This document shows, piece after piece, positions 17,251-25,869 of a stretch of 64,000 nt of DNA. The stretch spans positions 1,798,001 through 1,862,000 of the forward strand of contig NZ_CP008802.1 of the NCBI RefSeq assembly GCF_000724605.1. The letters run 5' to 3'. The position numbers were made by a program, and so were the translations under genes. Source of the DNA: Actinotignum schaalii (lineage in GTDB: Bacteria; Actinomycetota; Actinomycetes; Actinomycetales; Actinomycetaceae). The notes under the pieces were generated by a model. It worked only from the letters and a program-made list of their open reading frames with translations, was not told the origin of the DNA and did no database searches. Numbering within the stretch: the stretch's first letter is position 1; each line of letters begins with the position of its first letter.

Positions 17251-17975
17251 CTACACGCAGTAGTGCTTGATGGCTTCGTGAACGAATACCGCGGTTCCTT
17301 CGCCCGCAAAATCATCGATATTGCGAGTGAACTCTCCACCATCGGCATACATTTCCCCGAGACTGGCCAGGATCTCATCCGTGCACGCATAGAAATTATC
17401 CGTGATGAAGCCTTGCAGCTTTTTCACCAGCGCCTGGGCCTCCGGAGAATCGGGAGCACCATTTTGATCTTCCCGAATTCCCCGAAAATTAACATGAGGC
17501 TCTGGGTGATGGCCTGATTTTCCGTGGCGCTCCGTCCTGCGTGCTTGGATTCATACTCCTGATATTCCGACGTTGCGCCCCAACGCTCTCGGGCCTGGCG
17601 TGCGTAATCATCGATTTTTCCGGTGTCAAAAACTGTGAAATCCATATAGGTACCTCCTGACGATTTGACTCTTTTTGCGAAGTCCAGCAAGGCTTCGAGC
17701 CTGTCCCTTTTCAAGGACAGTAGTGTTATCTGCTGGTCGAGTGCCTCGGCTTCATCGAAGTTCTCTCTGTGGACTATGGCTTTGATTTCTTTGAGCGGGA
17801 ATTCCAACTCCCGAAAAAGCAAAATATATTGCAGCTGTTTCACGTCCGCGTCGCTGTACAGCCTGTATCCAGCATCCGAGTAATCGGTGGGCTTGAGAAG
17901 CCCGATTCTGTCGTAGTACTGCAACGTGCGAACGCTAATGCCGGCTATTTTGCTGACCTCATTGACGGTTTTCAT
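17251..17975 (-). pseudogene. MerR/TipA-type regulator, frameshifted
   Basis: The first frame (17975 down to about 17460) gives a MerR DNA-binding domain (VSKIAGISVRTLQYYDRIGLL, coiled coil to about residue 105). It is followed by the start of a TipAS ligand-binding domain (ERWGATSEYQEYE). At GKIK, about 17460, the frame breaks. One missing base after a run of A on the coding strand moves the rest into another frame. There, 17251-17460 encodes a normal TipAS end (LASLGEMYADGGEF, AVFVHEAIKHYCV) to a proper stop. TipA proteins activate promoters in response to thiopeptide-like antibiotics. Either the gene is inactivated, or the base was lost in sequencing. The ATG at 17975 follows GGAAGG. Confidence 0.85.
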
Positions 17976-18000
17976 CACTCATCCTCCTTCCGTGTTAACA

Positions 18001-18031
18001 ACGGTAGAGTGTGACGTAACGTCAGGGTCAA
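18001..18031 (-). promoter_or_regulatory. MerR-type promoter with dyad
   Basis: Read leftward, TTGACC (18031-18026) and TACCGT (18006-18001) are separated by 19 bases. The dyad TGACGT-A-ACGTCA (18012-18024) fills the spacer. An over-long spacer with a central dyad is the hallmark of promoters twisted by MerR-family activators. It probably autoregulates the TipA-type gene 26 bases further on. Confidence 0.65.
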
Positions 18032-18049
18032 ATGGCAGAAATCATGCTG

Positions 18050-18312
18050 CCATATCGGAACCGAGACGAAGCTCTATTTTTATCGTGACAATTTCAAGCG
18101 GGAGGTGGATCTCCTTGATCACGCCCAGTGCAGCAATCCGCGCGTCTTCGAGATTGAAGCGTCGATGATGATGCGCGATGAATTAGGTCACCAGCTTTTC
18201 CAGATCGGTGGGCTGCTGGAAAATTGGGCGGTCACCTATTGGAGTGAGGAAATCGTACTGAGGAAAATGCTTTACAGCGCAGCCGGTAGGCTCTTGCTCG
18301 CTATGTATTCGG
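18050..18312 (+). pseudogene. Degraded 3' fragment of a DUF4143 ATPase gene
   Basis: The translation ELYFYRD-KREVDLLD-NPR-FEI-MRD-LGHQL-QIG--L parallels the end of the ATPase at 15961-17142 (from about base 16850 there). Both show LYFYRDxxxKREVDLLD, FEI and the GHQLxQIGxLL block. The rest of the gene is absent, and the 3' part has drifted (no real C-terminus). It is a remnant of a second copy lying on the other side of the broken TipA-type gene. This points to duplication or insertion in the island. Confidence 0.75.
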
Positions 18313-18355
18313 AAATATGCGAATCGCCGTGCCATACAGTAATATGCCTGTAACT

Positions 18356-18375
18356 ACTTGCGTTTGCATGCAAGT
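18356..18375. promoter_or_regulatory. Inverted repeat upstream of the RelB/RelE pair
   Basis: ACTTGC-N8-GCAAGT forms a 6-bp dyad, and GCGTTTGC-type words recur three times in 18360-18393. Toxin-antitoxin operons are usually repressed by the antitoxin or complex at such sites. It lies 65 bases before the antitoxin start. Confidence 0.45.
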
Positions 18376-18440
18376 GCCTGCGTTTGCTTGCGTTTATGTT
18401 TGTTGTGGTGTGTAATGGGGTAGGAAAGGGGTGTAGCTCT

Positions 18441-18743
18441 ATGGCAAGTACAAAGACTGTTTATGCAAGAGTAGATATTGAAGTGAAAGAGAAGGCCGAT
18501 AGAATTCTCAAGCGCCTTGGAATTTCTCCATCTAGTTTGATGCAGATGCTTTATAGCCAAATAGTGCTTCGAAATGGACTACCTTTCGAGCTTCGCATCC
18601 CAGTCGAACCTGTTGCGTTAGGTAGTTTGTCGCAGGAAGAACTTACCGTAGAGCTGCAAAAAGGAATTGACTCTCTAGCGAGTGGAAAATCCTACAGTGC
18701 GGATGAAGTCGACCAGATTTTTAAAGAAAAGTATGGAGTATGA
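18441..18743 (+). CDS. RelB/DinJ-family antitoxin
   Basis: Encodes 100 residues. The N-terminal ribbon-helix-helix (about 5-45) reads TVYARVDIEVKEKADRILKRLGISPSSLMQMLYSQIVL, a pattern typical of DinJ. The C-terminal half is acidic and would wrap the toxin. The ATG at 18441 follows AAAGGGG. Its stop overlaps the toxin start by four bases (ATGA), so the two are translationally coupled. It is expected to neutralise the downstream RelE-type protein and repress the operon. Confidence 0.9.
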   Translation: MASTKTVYARVDIEVKEKADRILKRLGISPSSLMQMLYSQIVLRNGLPFELRIPVEPVALGSLSQEELTVELQKGIDSLASGKSYSADEVDQIFKEKYGV

Positions 18744-19069
18744 CTGAACGCTACGTGGTGTCTTATTCCCCGCAAGCTCTACGAGATATAACTGACATAT
18801 ACGAGTACATTTGCTTTACTCTACAAGCGAGAGTCGCTGCCAAAGATCAAATATCTCGTATTCGCAAAGCGATTCTGCTCCTTGATTTCATGCCGGCAAG
18901 GCATCGATTGGTTGAATGGGAACCTGGAGCTTCTATGGGTGTGCGCAGGGTTCCGGTTGACAGGTACACGGTTTTTTACCGTATTGATGAAAAAACAGCC
19001 GTTGTTACTATCATTCGTATCTTTTACTCAGGTCGAAACCTGAAAGATATGATTGAGGCCCTTAAGTGA
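18740..19069 (+). CDS. RelE/ParE-family toxin
   Basis: Encodes 109 residues. The fold pattern is clear: YVVSYSPQALRDITDIYEYI at the start, a helical hairpin with RIRKAILLLDFMPARH, and beta strands RVPVDRYTVFYRID and VTIIRIFYSGRN. The RelE/ParE superfamily includes ribosome-dependent mRNA interferases and gyrase inhibitors. The Arg/Tyr-rich C-terminal strands fit either, with a RelE-type RNase favoured by the RelB partner. It overlaps the antitoxin gene by four bases. Confidence 0.9.
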   Translation: MTERYVVSYSPQALRDITDIYEYICFTLQARVAAKDQISRIRKAILLLDFMPARHRLVEWEPGASMGVRRVPVDRYTVFYRIDEKTAVVTIIRIFYSGRNLKDMIEALK

Positions 19070-19101
19070 ATTCCTGTTGAAATGGAAGGGGTTTACCCGT
19101 C

Positions 19102-19254
19102 ATGAGTGAATCGGTGAAATATAATTCGGAGACTTTGGAAGCTATGCAGGAAGCTCGGGATATTATGTCGGGCAAGATCCAAGCCGAAGCCTATGCTTCC
19201 GTCAAGGATTTTTTTGAAGCCCTAAATGCCGAGGATGGGGATAGCCCGGCCTAA
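19102..19254 (+). CDS. Short orphan protein resembling the C-terminal half of a DinJ antitoxin
   Basis: Encodes 50 residues with a good ribosome-binding site (GGAAGGGG). The sequence EAMQEARDIMSGKIQAEAYASVKDFF-EAL matches the usual toxin-binding tail of DinJ antitoxins (EARKIASGE--A--Y-SV-ELFEEL). The ribbon-helix-helix DNA-binding half is missing. It could be a remnant, or a free toxin-binding peptide that adds to control of the toxin encoded 32 bases upstream. Its stop overlaps the convergent rlmC stop. Confidence 0.55.
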   Translation: MSESVKYNSETLEAMQEARDIMSGKIQAEAYASVKDFFEALNAEDGDSPA

Positions 19255-20372
19255 TCCACCCGCTCCGCCAGCACCATGCATTCCATATGCCCGGTCTGCG
19301 GAAACATATCCATGAGGCGTGCTTCGTGCACGGCAAATCCATCCAGCAGCTGCAAGTCCTTGGCCAGCGTGGTGGGATTGCACGATGAATAGATGAGCCA
19401 GCGCGGGGGATTGGCCGCAATCCACTCGGTGAGATCGGTCAAGCCACGCCGCGGGGGATTGACGATGAGCAGATCGGGCGTGCCGCCGAGCTTGCCGGCG
19501 GCACGTGCGGCGTCGCCGGCAAAAAAATGCGCGGAACTGCCGGCTTTCGCGGCGGCGCGGCGCGCGGAATCCACCGCGACCTCGGAAATCTCCACGCCGG
19601 TCACGCGCCGCCCCGGGCCGGCCACGTGCAGCGCGAAACCACCCACCCCGCAATACAAATCCCAGACCGTGCGCACCCCATCCAAACCCGCGGCCCACTC
19701 GCGCGCCTGTGCGTACATCGCCCGGGCAATCGTGGTATTCGTCTGGAAAAAGGAACGCGGGGTGAGATAAAGCGTCACCGCGCCGAGCGGGAACGGCAAC
19801 GTATCCTCCCCGGTCAGCACAATCTCCTCCTCACCCTCCACGAGGGCGGCACGTTGCGGCAGCAAATTAACAGAAATAACCCGAGCGTTCGGGAGCTGCG
19901 TGCGCAACCAGGGCAGGTGCTTGCGAATCCGCACCACCGACTCGGTCGAGCGCAGCACAAAACGCAGTAGCAGCTCACCGCTCGGCGCAGCGGTAATAAG
20001 AATATTTTTAAGTTCCCCGCGCCCGCTCGGCACATCGAAAGGAGTAAGCTGCGCCCTCCCGATGAACTCGGTCAACGCCGGGAGCGCCGCGGTAATGGGC
20101 TCCTCGTAAAGCCCGCATTCGCGCAGGTCCACCCCGTGCATACCCCGGTCCAAAATTCCCAGCGTCGGCGCCTGCACACTTCCGCCCACGGCGAGCTTCG
20201 CTTTATTACGAAAATGCGATTCCGGGGAGAGCGCAGGCGGCAACCACGCCGGTGTGAAAGGCGCCAGCAATTCGGCCAGGCGTTCCTCCTTGTCCGCCAC
20301 CTGAGCGGGGTAGGCCTCACCCATTCGGGTACACGAACGGCAGGTCCCCGCCTCAAAATACGAACAACGCAC
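19251..20372 (-). CDS. rlmC: 23S rRNA (uracil-C5)-methyltransferase RlmC
   Basis: Encodes 373 residues. The N-terminal iron-sulfur cysteines are C3, C11 and C14, with a fourth in the DLRECGLYEE segment. The SAM-binding motif VWDLYCGVGGFALH leads the Rossmann domain. The catalytic nucleophile is in YSSCNPTTLAKDL and the catalytic Glu in QTGHMECMVL at the C-terminus. It methylates a uridine of 23S rRNA. The short form lacking an N-terminal TRAM domain fits RlmC/RumB better than RlmD. The stop overlaps that of the opposing short gene. Confidence 0.93.
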   Translation of the reverse strand: MRCSYFEAGTCRSCTRMGEAYPAQVADKEERLAELLAPFTPAWLPPALSPESHFRNKAKLAVGGSVQAPTLGILDRGMHGVDLRECGLYEEPITAALPALTEFIGRAQLTPFDVPSGRGELKNILITAAPSGELLLRFVLRSTESVVRIRKHLPWLRTQLPNARVISVNLLPQRAALVEGEEEIVLTGEDTLPFPLGAVTLYLTPRSFFQTNTTIARAMYAQAREWAAGLDGVRTVWDLYCGVGGFALHVAGPGRRVTGVEISEVAVDSARRAAAKAGSSAHFFAGDAARAAGKLGGTPDLLIVNPPRRGLTDLTEWIAANPPRWLIYSSCNPTTLAKDLQLLDGFAVHEARLMDMFPQTGHMECMVLAERVD

Positions 20373-20381
20373 GGTCCCAGC

Positions 20382-21179
20382 TTAGTGGGCGCGCCCCGCA
20401 TCCACGGTCTCCACCACCGCGAGCTCGCGCACCCCGCGCCGCGCCGGCCCCAATTCCACCCCGGTGATCGCCCCGGCGGCGGTTTCCTCGCCCACCAATT
20501 GCTGGCACAATTCCGCCAATTCTTCGGCTTCGCGCGGCGGAGTATCGGCCAGGAGCGCCAGGCGCGCCACCCGCCCGCGGAAATATTTCGCGGCGTGCGA
20601 GATAGTTCGGGACGTTGCGCCCGTGATGCGGGTCGCGGTTATTTTTACGACGTCGCAGCTAGCCGGCACCTTCCATCCCGCATACGTACCGGCCCTCGCA
20701 TCAATGACCAATCCGGAGGCCCGGCTATTGAGGACCGGCCACAGGGGTGCCCAGCGGGCCGAAATTTTCGCGCCGCCCAGCTCCACGTTCATTCCCAATC
20801 GGTAGGAAGGGATGAGGTCGAGCGGCGAGGTGGCCCCGAAGAGCCCCGAGAAAATCAGGGTGTGTTCCCCGGCGCGGGTGAGCTGAGCAGCCGAGAAGCT
20901 TCCCATATCGAGGGCCTGGTAGAGCACCCCGGTATACACCTGCCAGGCCGGGGCACAGGGCTGCTCGCGCAGCGTGATCTGGGTGGCGACCTCATCGGCA
21001 ATATTCGGGCCCACCCCGAGGATATCGAGGGCGTGCGGGCGGCGGGATACTTCTTCCAGCTCCGCCACCAGCTCGGTGCGCAAGGCTGTGAATTCCGGGA
21101 TGCTCAAGGCGGTCAGGTCAAGGGAGGGGCCGCTGGCCGGCGCGGTTTTCCCTTCCGAAGGAGGTAGGAGAATAAGCAC
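20382..21179 (-). CDS. yaaA: YaaA/DUF328 peroxide-stress protein
   Basis: Encodes 265 residues. The family start MLILLPPSEGKT is followed by YTGVLYQALDM, IFSGLFGATSPLDLIPSYRLGM, a W-P-L segment, and a C-terminal H-A-K-x-x-R-G motif (HAAKYFRGRVAR). In E. coli, YaaA limits intracellular iron during peroxide stress. The actinobacterial members are assumed similar. It lies three bases after the end of the GH13 gene at 21183 on the same strand, so the two are probably co-transcribed. Confidence 0.9.
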   Translation of the reverse strand: MLILLPPSEGKTAPASGPSLDLTALSIPEFTALRTELVAELEEVSRRPHALDILGVGPNIADEVATQITLREQPCAPAWQVYTGVLYQALDMGSFSAAQLTRAGEHTLIFSGLFGATSPLDLIPSYRLGMNVELGGAKISARWAPLWPVLNSRASGLVIDARAGTYAGWKVPASCDVVKITATRITGATSRTISHAAKYFRGRVARLALLADTPPREAEELAELCQQLVGEETAAGAITGVELGPARRGVRELAVVETVDAGRAH

Positions 21180-21182
21180 TGT

Positions 21183-22556
21183 TTACTCCCCACTTTCTGC
21201 GCCCGCGTGCCAGGAAAAGAGTTCAACGTCGCCTCCGGCAGGATCAACTCCCATGACACGAACGCTCGGGTGCGGCTCGAGTTCGAGGCGCACCCGCAGC
21301 TCGGCGGGCTGGCCCGAGTCCGCTTGCGTGGCCGAGTCCGCCTGCGCGGCAGTGCCGGTGAGCGGCTCACAGCGGCCATTACCATGCCCTGCAGAGCCCA
21401 CGCTGGCCGGAGCTGCGTCGTCGTGCTGACGCTCCCATACGCGGTACTCGATCCAGGTATTGTCCTTGCCCGTGACCTCGAGGCGGGCGCGGGTGAGCCA
21501 CGGGTGGGTGCGGCGCAGTGCGATGAGGGCGCGGTAGGCGTCGTACATCCCGGCACCCAGGTCAGAGAGCTGTTCGGGGCGTTCGGGTAGGGGCGGGCGT
21601 AATTGGTCGTCGGCGGAAAAGCCTTCGAGTTTGGTTCCCGTGAAGCCCTGTTCGTCCCCGTAATAAATCGAGGGCATCCCGGGAACCGTGAAGAGCACCG
21701 CGGCGGCCAGCACCGCGCCGGCCGGGCCCACCGCCGTGGCGATGCGTTCCACATCGTGATTGCCGATGAACGTATTGGGAATGAAATGCTCGCAGAACTG
21801 CGCGTGCCGCCCCAGATTCCAGTCCAGCTCCCAGAAATTACGCGCGGCAATCGACTGGCGAATCGAGGCCCAGAGCTCGTACTGGGTGAGGGTATCTACG
21901 CTGGAGCGCGCCACGAAATCGGGGTAATCTCCGTGAATAACTTCGCCCAGGAACAGCGTCTCGGGGAAACGCTCGCGGACTTTCCCGAGCACCTCCGCCC
22001 AAAAATCGGTCGGAACCGCGTAGGCCACGTCGAGGCGCCAGCCGTCGATACCACGCTCCAGCCAGAATTCCATGACCTCGCGGACCAGTTCGCGTACCCG
22101 CGGCGAAGAATGGTCGAGGGTAATGAGATCCCCGTGACCTTCCCAGGTGTGGAAATCGCCGCTCTCGGTGCGTAGGCCCAGCTCTTCGAGTCGCGGATGG
22201 GAACGGGAAATATGGTTGAAGACTCCGTCGAAAAGTACCCGGATGCCGCGGCGGTGCGCTTCCTCAATAAGGTGGGTGATATCCGCGTTATCGCCCAGGC
22301 GCGGGTCGAGGCGGAAGTGATCGAGGGTGTCATAGCCGTGGGAAACCGAAGCGAAAATCGGGGTGAGGAGCAGGCCATTGGCGCCGAGCTCAATAAGATA
22401 ATCCAGCCACGGATCCAAAGCCCGTAAGCGGTGTTCACCGGGGGCGGCGTCGGGAAGTTCCCCGGTTGCGGTCAGGGGGCTATGCCCCTCGCGAATGGGC
22501 GCCCCGCAGGCTCCCAGAGCAAAAACTTGCCACCAGATGGTGTCGAGCTGTGACAT
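21183..22556 (-). CDS. GH13 alpha-amylase-family glycosidase
   Basis: Encodes 457 residues. It is a cytoplasmic GH13 enzyme without a signal peptide. The catalytic nucleophile Asp176 is in GWRLDVAY, acid/base Glu205 in LFLGEVIHGDY, and the stabilising Asp268 in FIGNHDVERI. Region I is DGVFNH. The start MSQLDTIWWQVF with a short domain N is typical of maltodextrin- or sucrose-type glucosidases of actinobacteria. The exact substrate is unclear. The C-terminal domain has an acidic low-complexity insertion near residue 390. ATG at 22556. Confidence 0.9.
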   Translation of the reverse strand: MSQLDTIWWQVFALGACGAPIREGHSPLTATGELPDAAPGEHRLRALDPWLDYLIELGANGLLLTPIFASVSHGYDTLDHFRLDPRLGDNADITHLIEEAHRRGIRVLFDGVFNHISRSHPRLEELGLRTESGDFHTWEGHGDLITLDHSSPRVRELVREVMEFWLERGIDGWRLDVAYAVPTDFWAEVLGKVRERFPETLFLGEVIHGDYPDFVARSSVDTLTQYELWASIRQSIAARNFWELDWNLGRHAQFCEHFIPNTFIGNHDVERIATAVGPAGAVLAAAVLFTVPGMPSIYYGDEQGFTGTKLEGFSADDQLRPPLPERPEQLSDLGAGMYDAYRALIALRRTHPWLTRARLEVTGKDNTWIEYRVWERQHDDAAPASVGSAGHGNGRCEPLTGTAAQADSATQADSGQPAELRVRLELEPHPSVRVMGVDPAGGDVELFSWHAGAESGE

Positions 22557-22688
22557 GGCTACGAGCTGCCTTTCTTCGCTTGATCGTTTGGTTGCTTATT
22601 CGCTTGTTCGTTTGATCGCCTATGCGCCGCGGGCGCGCGCCGCGAAGAGCGCCGCCGCGGAGCGCGCTCAGCTGGGTGAATGCGCCGC

Positions 22689-22721
22689 GGCCCCTCGCTC
22701 TCGATTCTAGAGCGAAGGGCC
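22689..22721. terminator. 13-bp hairpin in the gap between GH13 and the DUF4352-type gene
   Basis: GGCCCCTCGCTCT pairs with AGAGCGAAGGGCC, with one mismatch and a seven-base loop. It lies between the leftward DUF4352-type gene and the leftward GH13 gene, and probably terminates the former. The rest of 22557-22827 is low-complexity CGCCGCG and TTCGCTTG/TCGTTTG repeats without a gene. Confidence 0.6.
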
Positions 22722-22827
22722 GCGAAGAGAAACGCCGCGTGACACAGCGCCGCGCGAAACCGGCAGAACAAAACGCTAGGCGCAGAAAACACGCCGCGCG
22801 AAAACCGCCAAGCGAAGTAAGCAGCGT

Positions 22828-23496
22828 TTACTGCAAGTTAACAGTCGCGTTATGAATCCATCCGGTCTCCAGTTCCAGCTTGGCCGGAACCGCATCGGCC
22901 GGCACATCGTAGAGCAGCTTCCCGCTCACGGTATTGCCCGGATTGACCTTCTCGTAGATCATGGCCGCATCGCCCAGGTACAGGGAATCCCCGGAAACCG
23001 AATGCTGGCGCCCCTCGGTATCCACGAGCTTCTGCTCCGATTCGGCGAAGCCAGCCGCTTCCTTCCCGGTATTCTTCACGGTCACATCCACAATGACGTA
23101 CTGGCCGGTGGCATCCTTGCCCAGCACATCATTGCCGATATGGCTCACGCCCTTCTCCACATTGGTGACGGTCACTTCAAAATCACCCAGAACGACCGGG
23201 GTGCCGATGCCCACGGTTGCGTCGTCGTTCTTATCTTTCTTATCGCCCTTATCTCCCTCGGCATCCGCCTTCTTATCCGCGCTTTCCGCGGCGTTCCCGG
23301 ATGCGGCGCTATCGGCGGCCTGGGAGCTGGACGTGGCGGCGGGCTTGCCATCGGATTGCTTGGACAGCGCGGTGCCCACAATCGCGAGCACCACAATAAC
23401 GAGCAGTGCGGTGAGGAGCTTATGGCGTGCAAACCAATTCTTTTTCTGTTCCGGAGCGGGTACTGCGCCGTACACCGGCGGCGTGGATGCTGACAT
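22828..23496 (-). CDS. Membrane-anchored DUF4352-type extracellular protein
   Basis: Encodes 222 residues. It has a cytoplasmic Pro-rich start, one membrane helix (about 28-46), and a charged Ala/Ser/Lys/Asp linker (50-95). An extracellular beta-sandwich (about 98-222) resembles the telokin-like DUF4352 fold (GDFEVTVTNVEKG, GQYVIVDVTVKNTGKEA, YDVP). Such proteins are exported anchors or immunoprotective-like factors without known enzymatic activity. The ATG at 23496 follows AAAGG. It is divergent from the two-component system at 23706, which may sense or control it. Confidence 0.8.
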   Translation of the reverse strand: MSASTPPVYGAVPAPEQKKNWFARHKLLTALLVIVVLAIVGTALSKQSDGKPAATSSSQAADSAASGNAAESADKKADAEGDKGDKKDKNDDATVGIGTPVVLGDFEVTVTNVEKGVSHIGNDVLGKDATGQYVIVDVTVKNTGKEAAGFAESEQKLVDTEGRQHSVSGDSLYLGDAAMIYEKVNPGNTVSGKLLYDVPADAVPAKLELETGWIHNATVNLQ

Positions 23497-23705
23497 GCGA
23501 GAACCTTTCTTATCTACAGCGGTGGGCGCCGCCCCGGCCAGGCAGGAGGCCCGCGGCCGGAGTCGCTCACGTATCGCCTCCAGGGTAGAAGCGCGGCATG
23601 CCGCGCACATCCTCCACCTGGGCAGACCCGCCTCATCCCTTCGGGTGGCATCCGCGGGCCGAACGGCGGTTATGGAGCGCCCGGGCGCGCCGTACAATCA
23701 CAGGC

Positions 23706-25064
23706 ATGACAGATCACGCGCCGAAGAAACGCAGCGGTGCGGCGGCGCGTGCGGGCCAGAATCCGGCGCGCCGGCGCGGACTTGCCGCCCTCCCCTTCTA
23801 TCTCAAAACGGCCGCCATATATATCGTCATGGTCGTCGGGGTCGGCTACCAGATCGAACGCGCAAAAATCCGCGCGCTGCCCGGCTGGCTCGGTACCCTC
23901 GACGAAGTCGGTATCTTCGTATCGATGTGCTGCTGCATTATGGCGGGCATCTGGGTGGCGCGCCGGGAACGCTACCCGCGCCGCGCGCTCGCGGTTGCGG
24001 CCGTGTGTTCCACCTTGGGTGCGATCGGACCGGTGGTCGGGTTTTTGCTGCCGCGCTATCTTGCGGGGGCGCGTGCATTGGGGCGACGACGCCGCGCCCT
24101 GGGCGTGTGCCTCATGTATGCCCTCATTACCGCCTGGCAATTCGCCCGCGAACTGACCGGGAAAGATTACAACTCTTCCTGGGTGATGGGCTTCCTCAAC
24201 CACCAGAATCCGCTGGATGATTTCCCGAATAATATTGTGCCGCTCCTGGTGCTGTACGCGGTGGCGGTGCTCCTCCCCATCGGGTGGGGGCTGTGGCGCA
24301 GTGCCACCGCGGAGCTCCAGGAAACTCACCATCGCCTGGATGCCACCAGCGAGGAACTCCAAGCCTCCGCCGCCACCTCCGAAGAGCTGGAAACCCAGCT
24401 CACCCGCAAAGAAGAACGCGATGCCCTGGCCCGGGAAATTCACGATTCCATCGGCTCCCAGCTGGCCATTATGAGCTTGCAGGCCGGCTCTTTGGAATTG
24501 CTGGCGCGCGGGGATGCGGACTTAGAAGAAGCGGCGCGGTCGCTGCGGGAATCTTCGCGCCAGGCCACCGATGATTTGCGTTCCCTGGTGCGGGTCATGC
24601 GAGATCCGAGTTCCTCGGCCTACCGCCCGCCGCGTTCCCTCACCGAATTAGCGGATCATATTGATAAGGTGCTGGCGGCCGGGCATCCCGTCGTCGCCAA
24701 TGTTTTTATTACGGATGCGGAACGCGCCCCGGCCGCGCTCACTACGGCCTGCTACCGCATCGTCCAGGAACTACTCACTAATGCGGTGAAATACGCCCCG
24801 GAAGAAACCACCCGGGTGCGGGTGAGCGGTGGGCCGGACCAGGGCCTCGATATAGCGGTGCGTAATGCCCTGCCCGCCACGAATGATGGGGAGCAAAGCG
24901 AAAGCGAGCACGGTGCAGGTTCGGGATTGCGCGGGGTGCAGGCCCGGGCCCAGGCCCTGGGCGGGCGCGCTAACTTCAGTACCGAAGGCGGCGTTTTCGC
25001 TGTTGATGTGCACCTTCCCTGGGACGGGAGTGCCCGGGGCGGCAATTCTGGAATGGTAAAATAG
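23706..25064 (+). CDS. Sensor histidine kinase (HisKA_3 class)
   Basis: Encodes 452 residues. The N-terminal half has about five membrane helices (about 25-210). A coiled coil leads to the dimerisation domain with phospho-acceptor His246 in AREIHDSIGSQLA. The ATPase domain has IVQELLTNAVKYAPE and GSGLRGVQARAQALGG. It should phosphorylate the regulator five bases downstream. The ATG at 23706 is preceded only by a weak AGG. The frame is open further upstream, but MTDHAPKKR gives a sensible cytoplasmic start. The signal is unknown. Confidence 0.92.
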   Translation: MTDHAPKKRSGAAARAGQNPARRRGLAALPFYLKTAAIYIVMVVGVGYQIERAKIRALPGWLGTLDEVGIFVSMCCCIMAGIWVARRERYPRRALAVAAVCSTLGAIGPVVGFLLPRYLAGARALGRRRRALGVCLMYALITAWQFARELTGKDYNSSWVMGFLNHQNPLDDFPNNIVPLLVLYAVAVLLPIGWGLWRSATAELQETHHRLDATSEELQASAATSEELETQLTRKEERDALAREIHDSIGSQLAIMSLQAGSLELLARGDADLEEAARSLRESSRQATDDLRSLVRVMRDPSSSAYRPPRSLTELADHIDKVLAAGHPVVANVFITDAERAPAALTTACYRIVQELLTNAVKYAPEETTRVRVSGGPDQGLDIAVRNALPATNDGEQSESEHGAGSGLRGVQARAQALGGRANFSTEGGVFAVDVHLPWDGSARGGNSGMVK

Positions 25065-25068
25065 CGCG

Positions 25069-25758
25069 GTGCCGATTTCCTCACCCATTCGCGTTATGGT
25101 CGTTGACGACGACCCGATGGTTCGCCGTCTCCTGGTACAGATTATTAACCTGAGTCCGGAGCGCGATAGTGAGGTGGTGGCGCAGGCGGGCACGGCCCGC
25201 GAAGCTTTGGAAACTCTCACCGCGGTGAAGATCGACGTCGTGCTCATGGACGTGGCGATGCCCGGAGGTATGGACGGTATCGAGGCCACGCGCCAGCTGC
25301 GGAGTTTCCCGCATCCACCCCAGGTCATCGTGGTGACCACCCTGGATGCCGATGATGAAGCGGTGCGCGCCGCGGAAGCCGGTGCTTCCGGCTTTATTCT
25401 CAAATCCGAAGATCCCCAGGTTCTCCTCCAGGCGATCCGCAATGTGGCGGCCGGGGATGGTGCGCTTTCCCCGCGCGCGGCCAAGCAGGTGTATGAATAT
25501 TTGGCGGCGACCCGCACCGTGAGCGTGCGCCGGCGCGCCCAGGAAAAAATCGCGCGGCTCACCGCCCGCGAACTCGAGGTAGCCCGGCAGGTTTCCCGGG
25601 GGCTCTCGAATCGCGATATTGGCGAGAAATTGCACCTGTCCGAATCCACGGTGAAAACGCATCTTTCCGCCATCGTGGCGAAAATGGGGGTGGAAGGGCG
25701 TATCGGGGTCGCGGTGGATATGACGCGCGCCGGGCTGCTCGACGACGAACCTGTGTAG
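25069..25758 (+). CDS. NarL/LuxR-family response regulator
   Basis: Encodes 229 residues from a GTG start. The receiver domain has the DDD pocket near 13-15, phospho-acceptor Asp61 in VVLMDVAMPGG, and the conserved Thr and Lys (VVTTLDAD, ILKSED). The C-terminal LuxR helix-turn-helix (about 163-222) includes LTARELEVARQVSRGLSNRDIG and LSESTVKTHL. It is the partner of the kinase at 23706-25064 and the pair forms one transcription unit. Targets are unknown. The divergent DUF4352-type gene is the nearest candidate. Confidence 0.93.
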   Translation: MPISSPIRVMVVDDDPMVRRLLVQIINLSPERDSEVVAQAGTAREALETLTAVKIDVVLMDVAMPGGMDGIEATRQLRSFPHPPQVIVVTTLDADDEAVRAAEAGASGFILKSEDPQVLLQAIRNVAAGDGALSPRAAKQVYEYLAATRTVSVRRRAQEKIARLTARELEVARQVSRGLSNRDIGEKLHLSESTVKTHLSAIVAKMGVEGRIGVAVDMTRAGLLDDEPV

Positions 25759-25847
25759 CCGGCGAGTCCGCGCGTTCGGCACCGGCGCGGCCACCTGCAT
25801 GGCAGCTGGCACCGGCGCGGGCGCGACCGTGAGCCCTGAGTCACCGC

Positions 25848-25869
25848 CTGTTTACCTGGTGTTTAAGAG
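25848..25869 (+). promoter_or_regulatory. PHO-box-like 11-bp direct repeat upstream of the nuclease
   Basis: CTGTTTACCTG and GTGTTTAAGAG are two units in direct repeat with an 11-base period, sharing TGTTTA. They resemble actinobacterial PhoP sites built of GTTCACC-like 11-bp units. A secreted nuclease downstream is a plausible phosphate-starvation target. TAACGT near 25887 could be the -10. No second line of evidence was available. Confidence 0.35.

Noticed and set aside
17239-17517. Plus-strand gene of 92 residues overlapping the TipA-type locus
   Set aside because: The opposite strand encodes a conserved TipAS C-terminus across the same bases, which explains the open frame.
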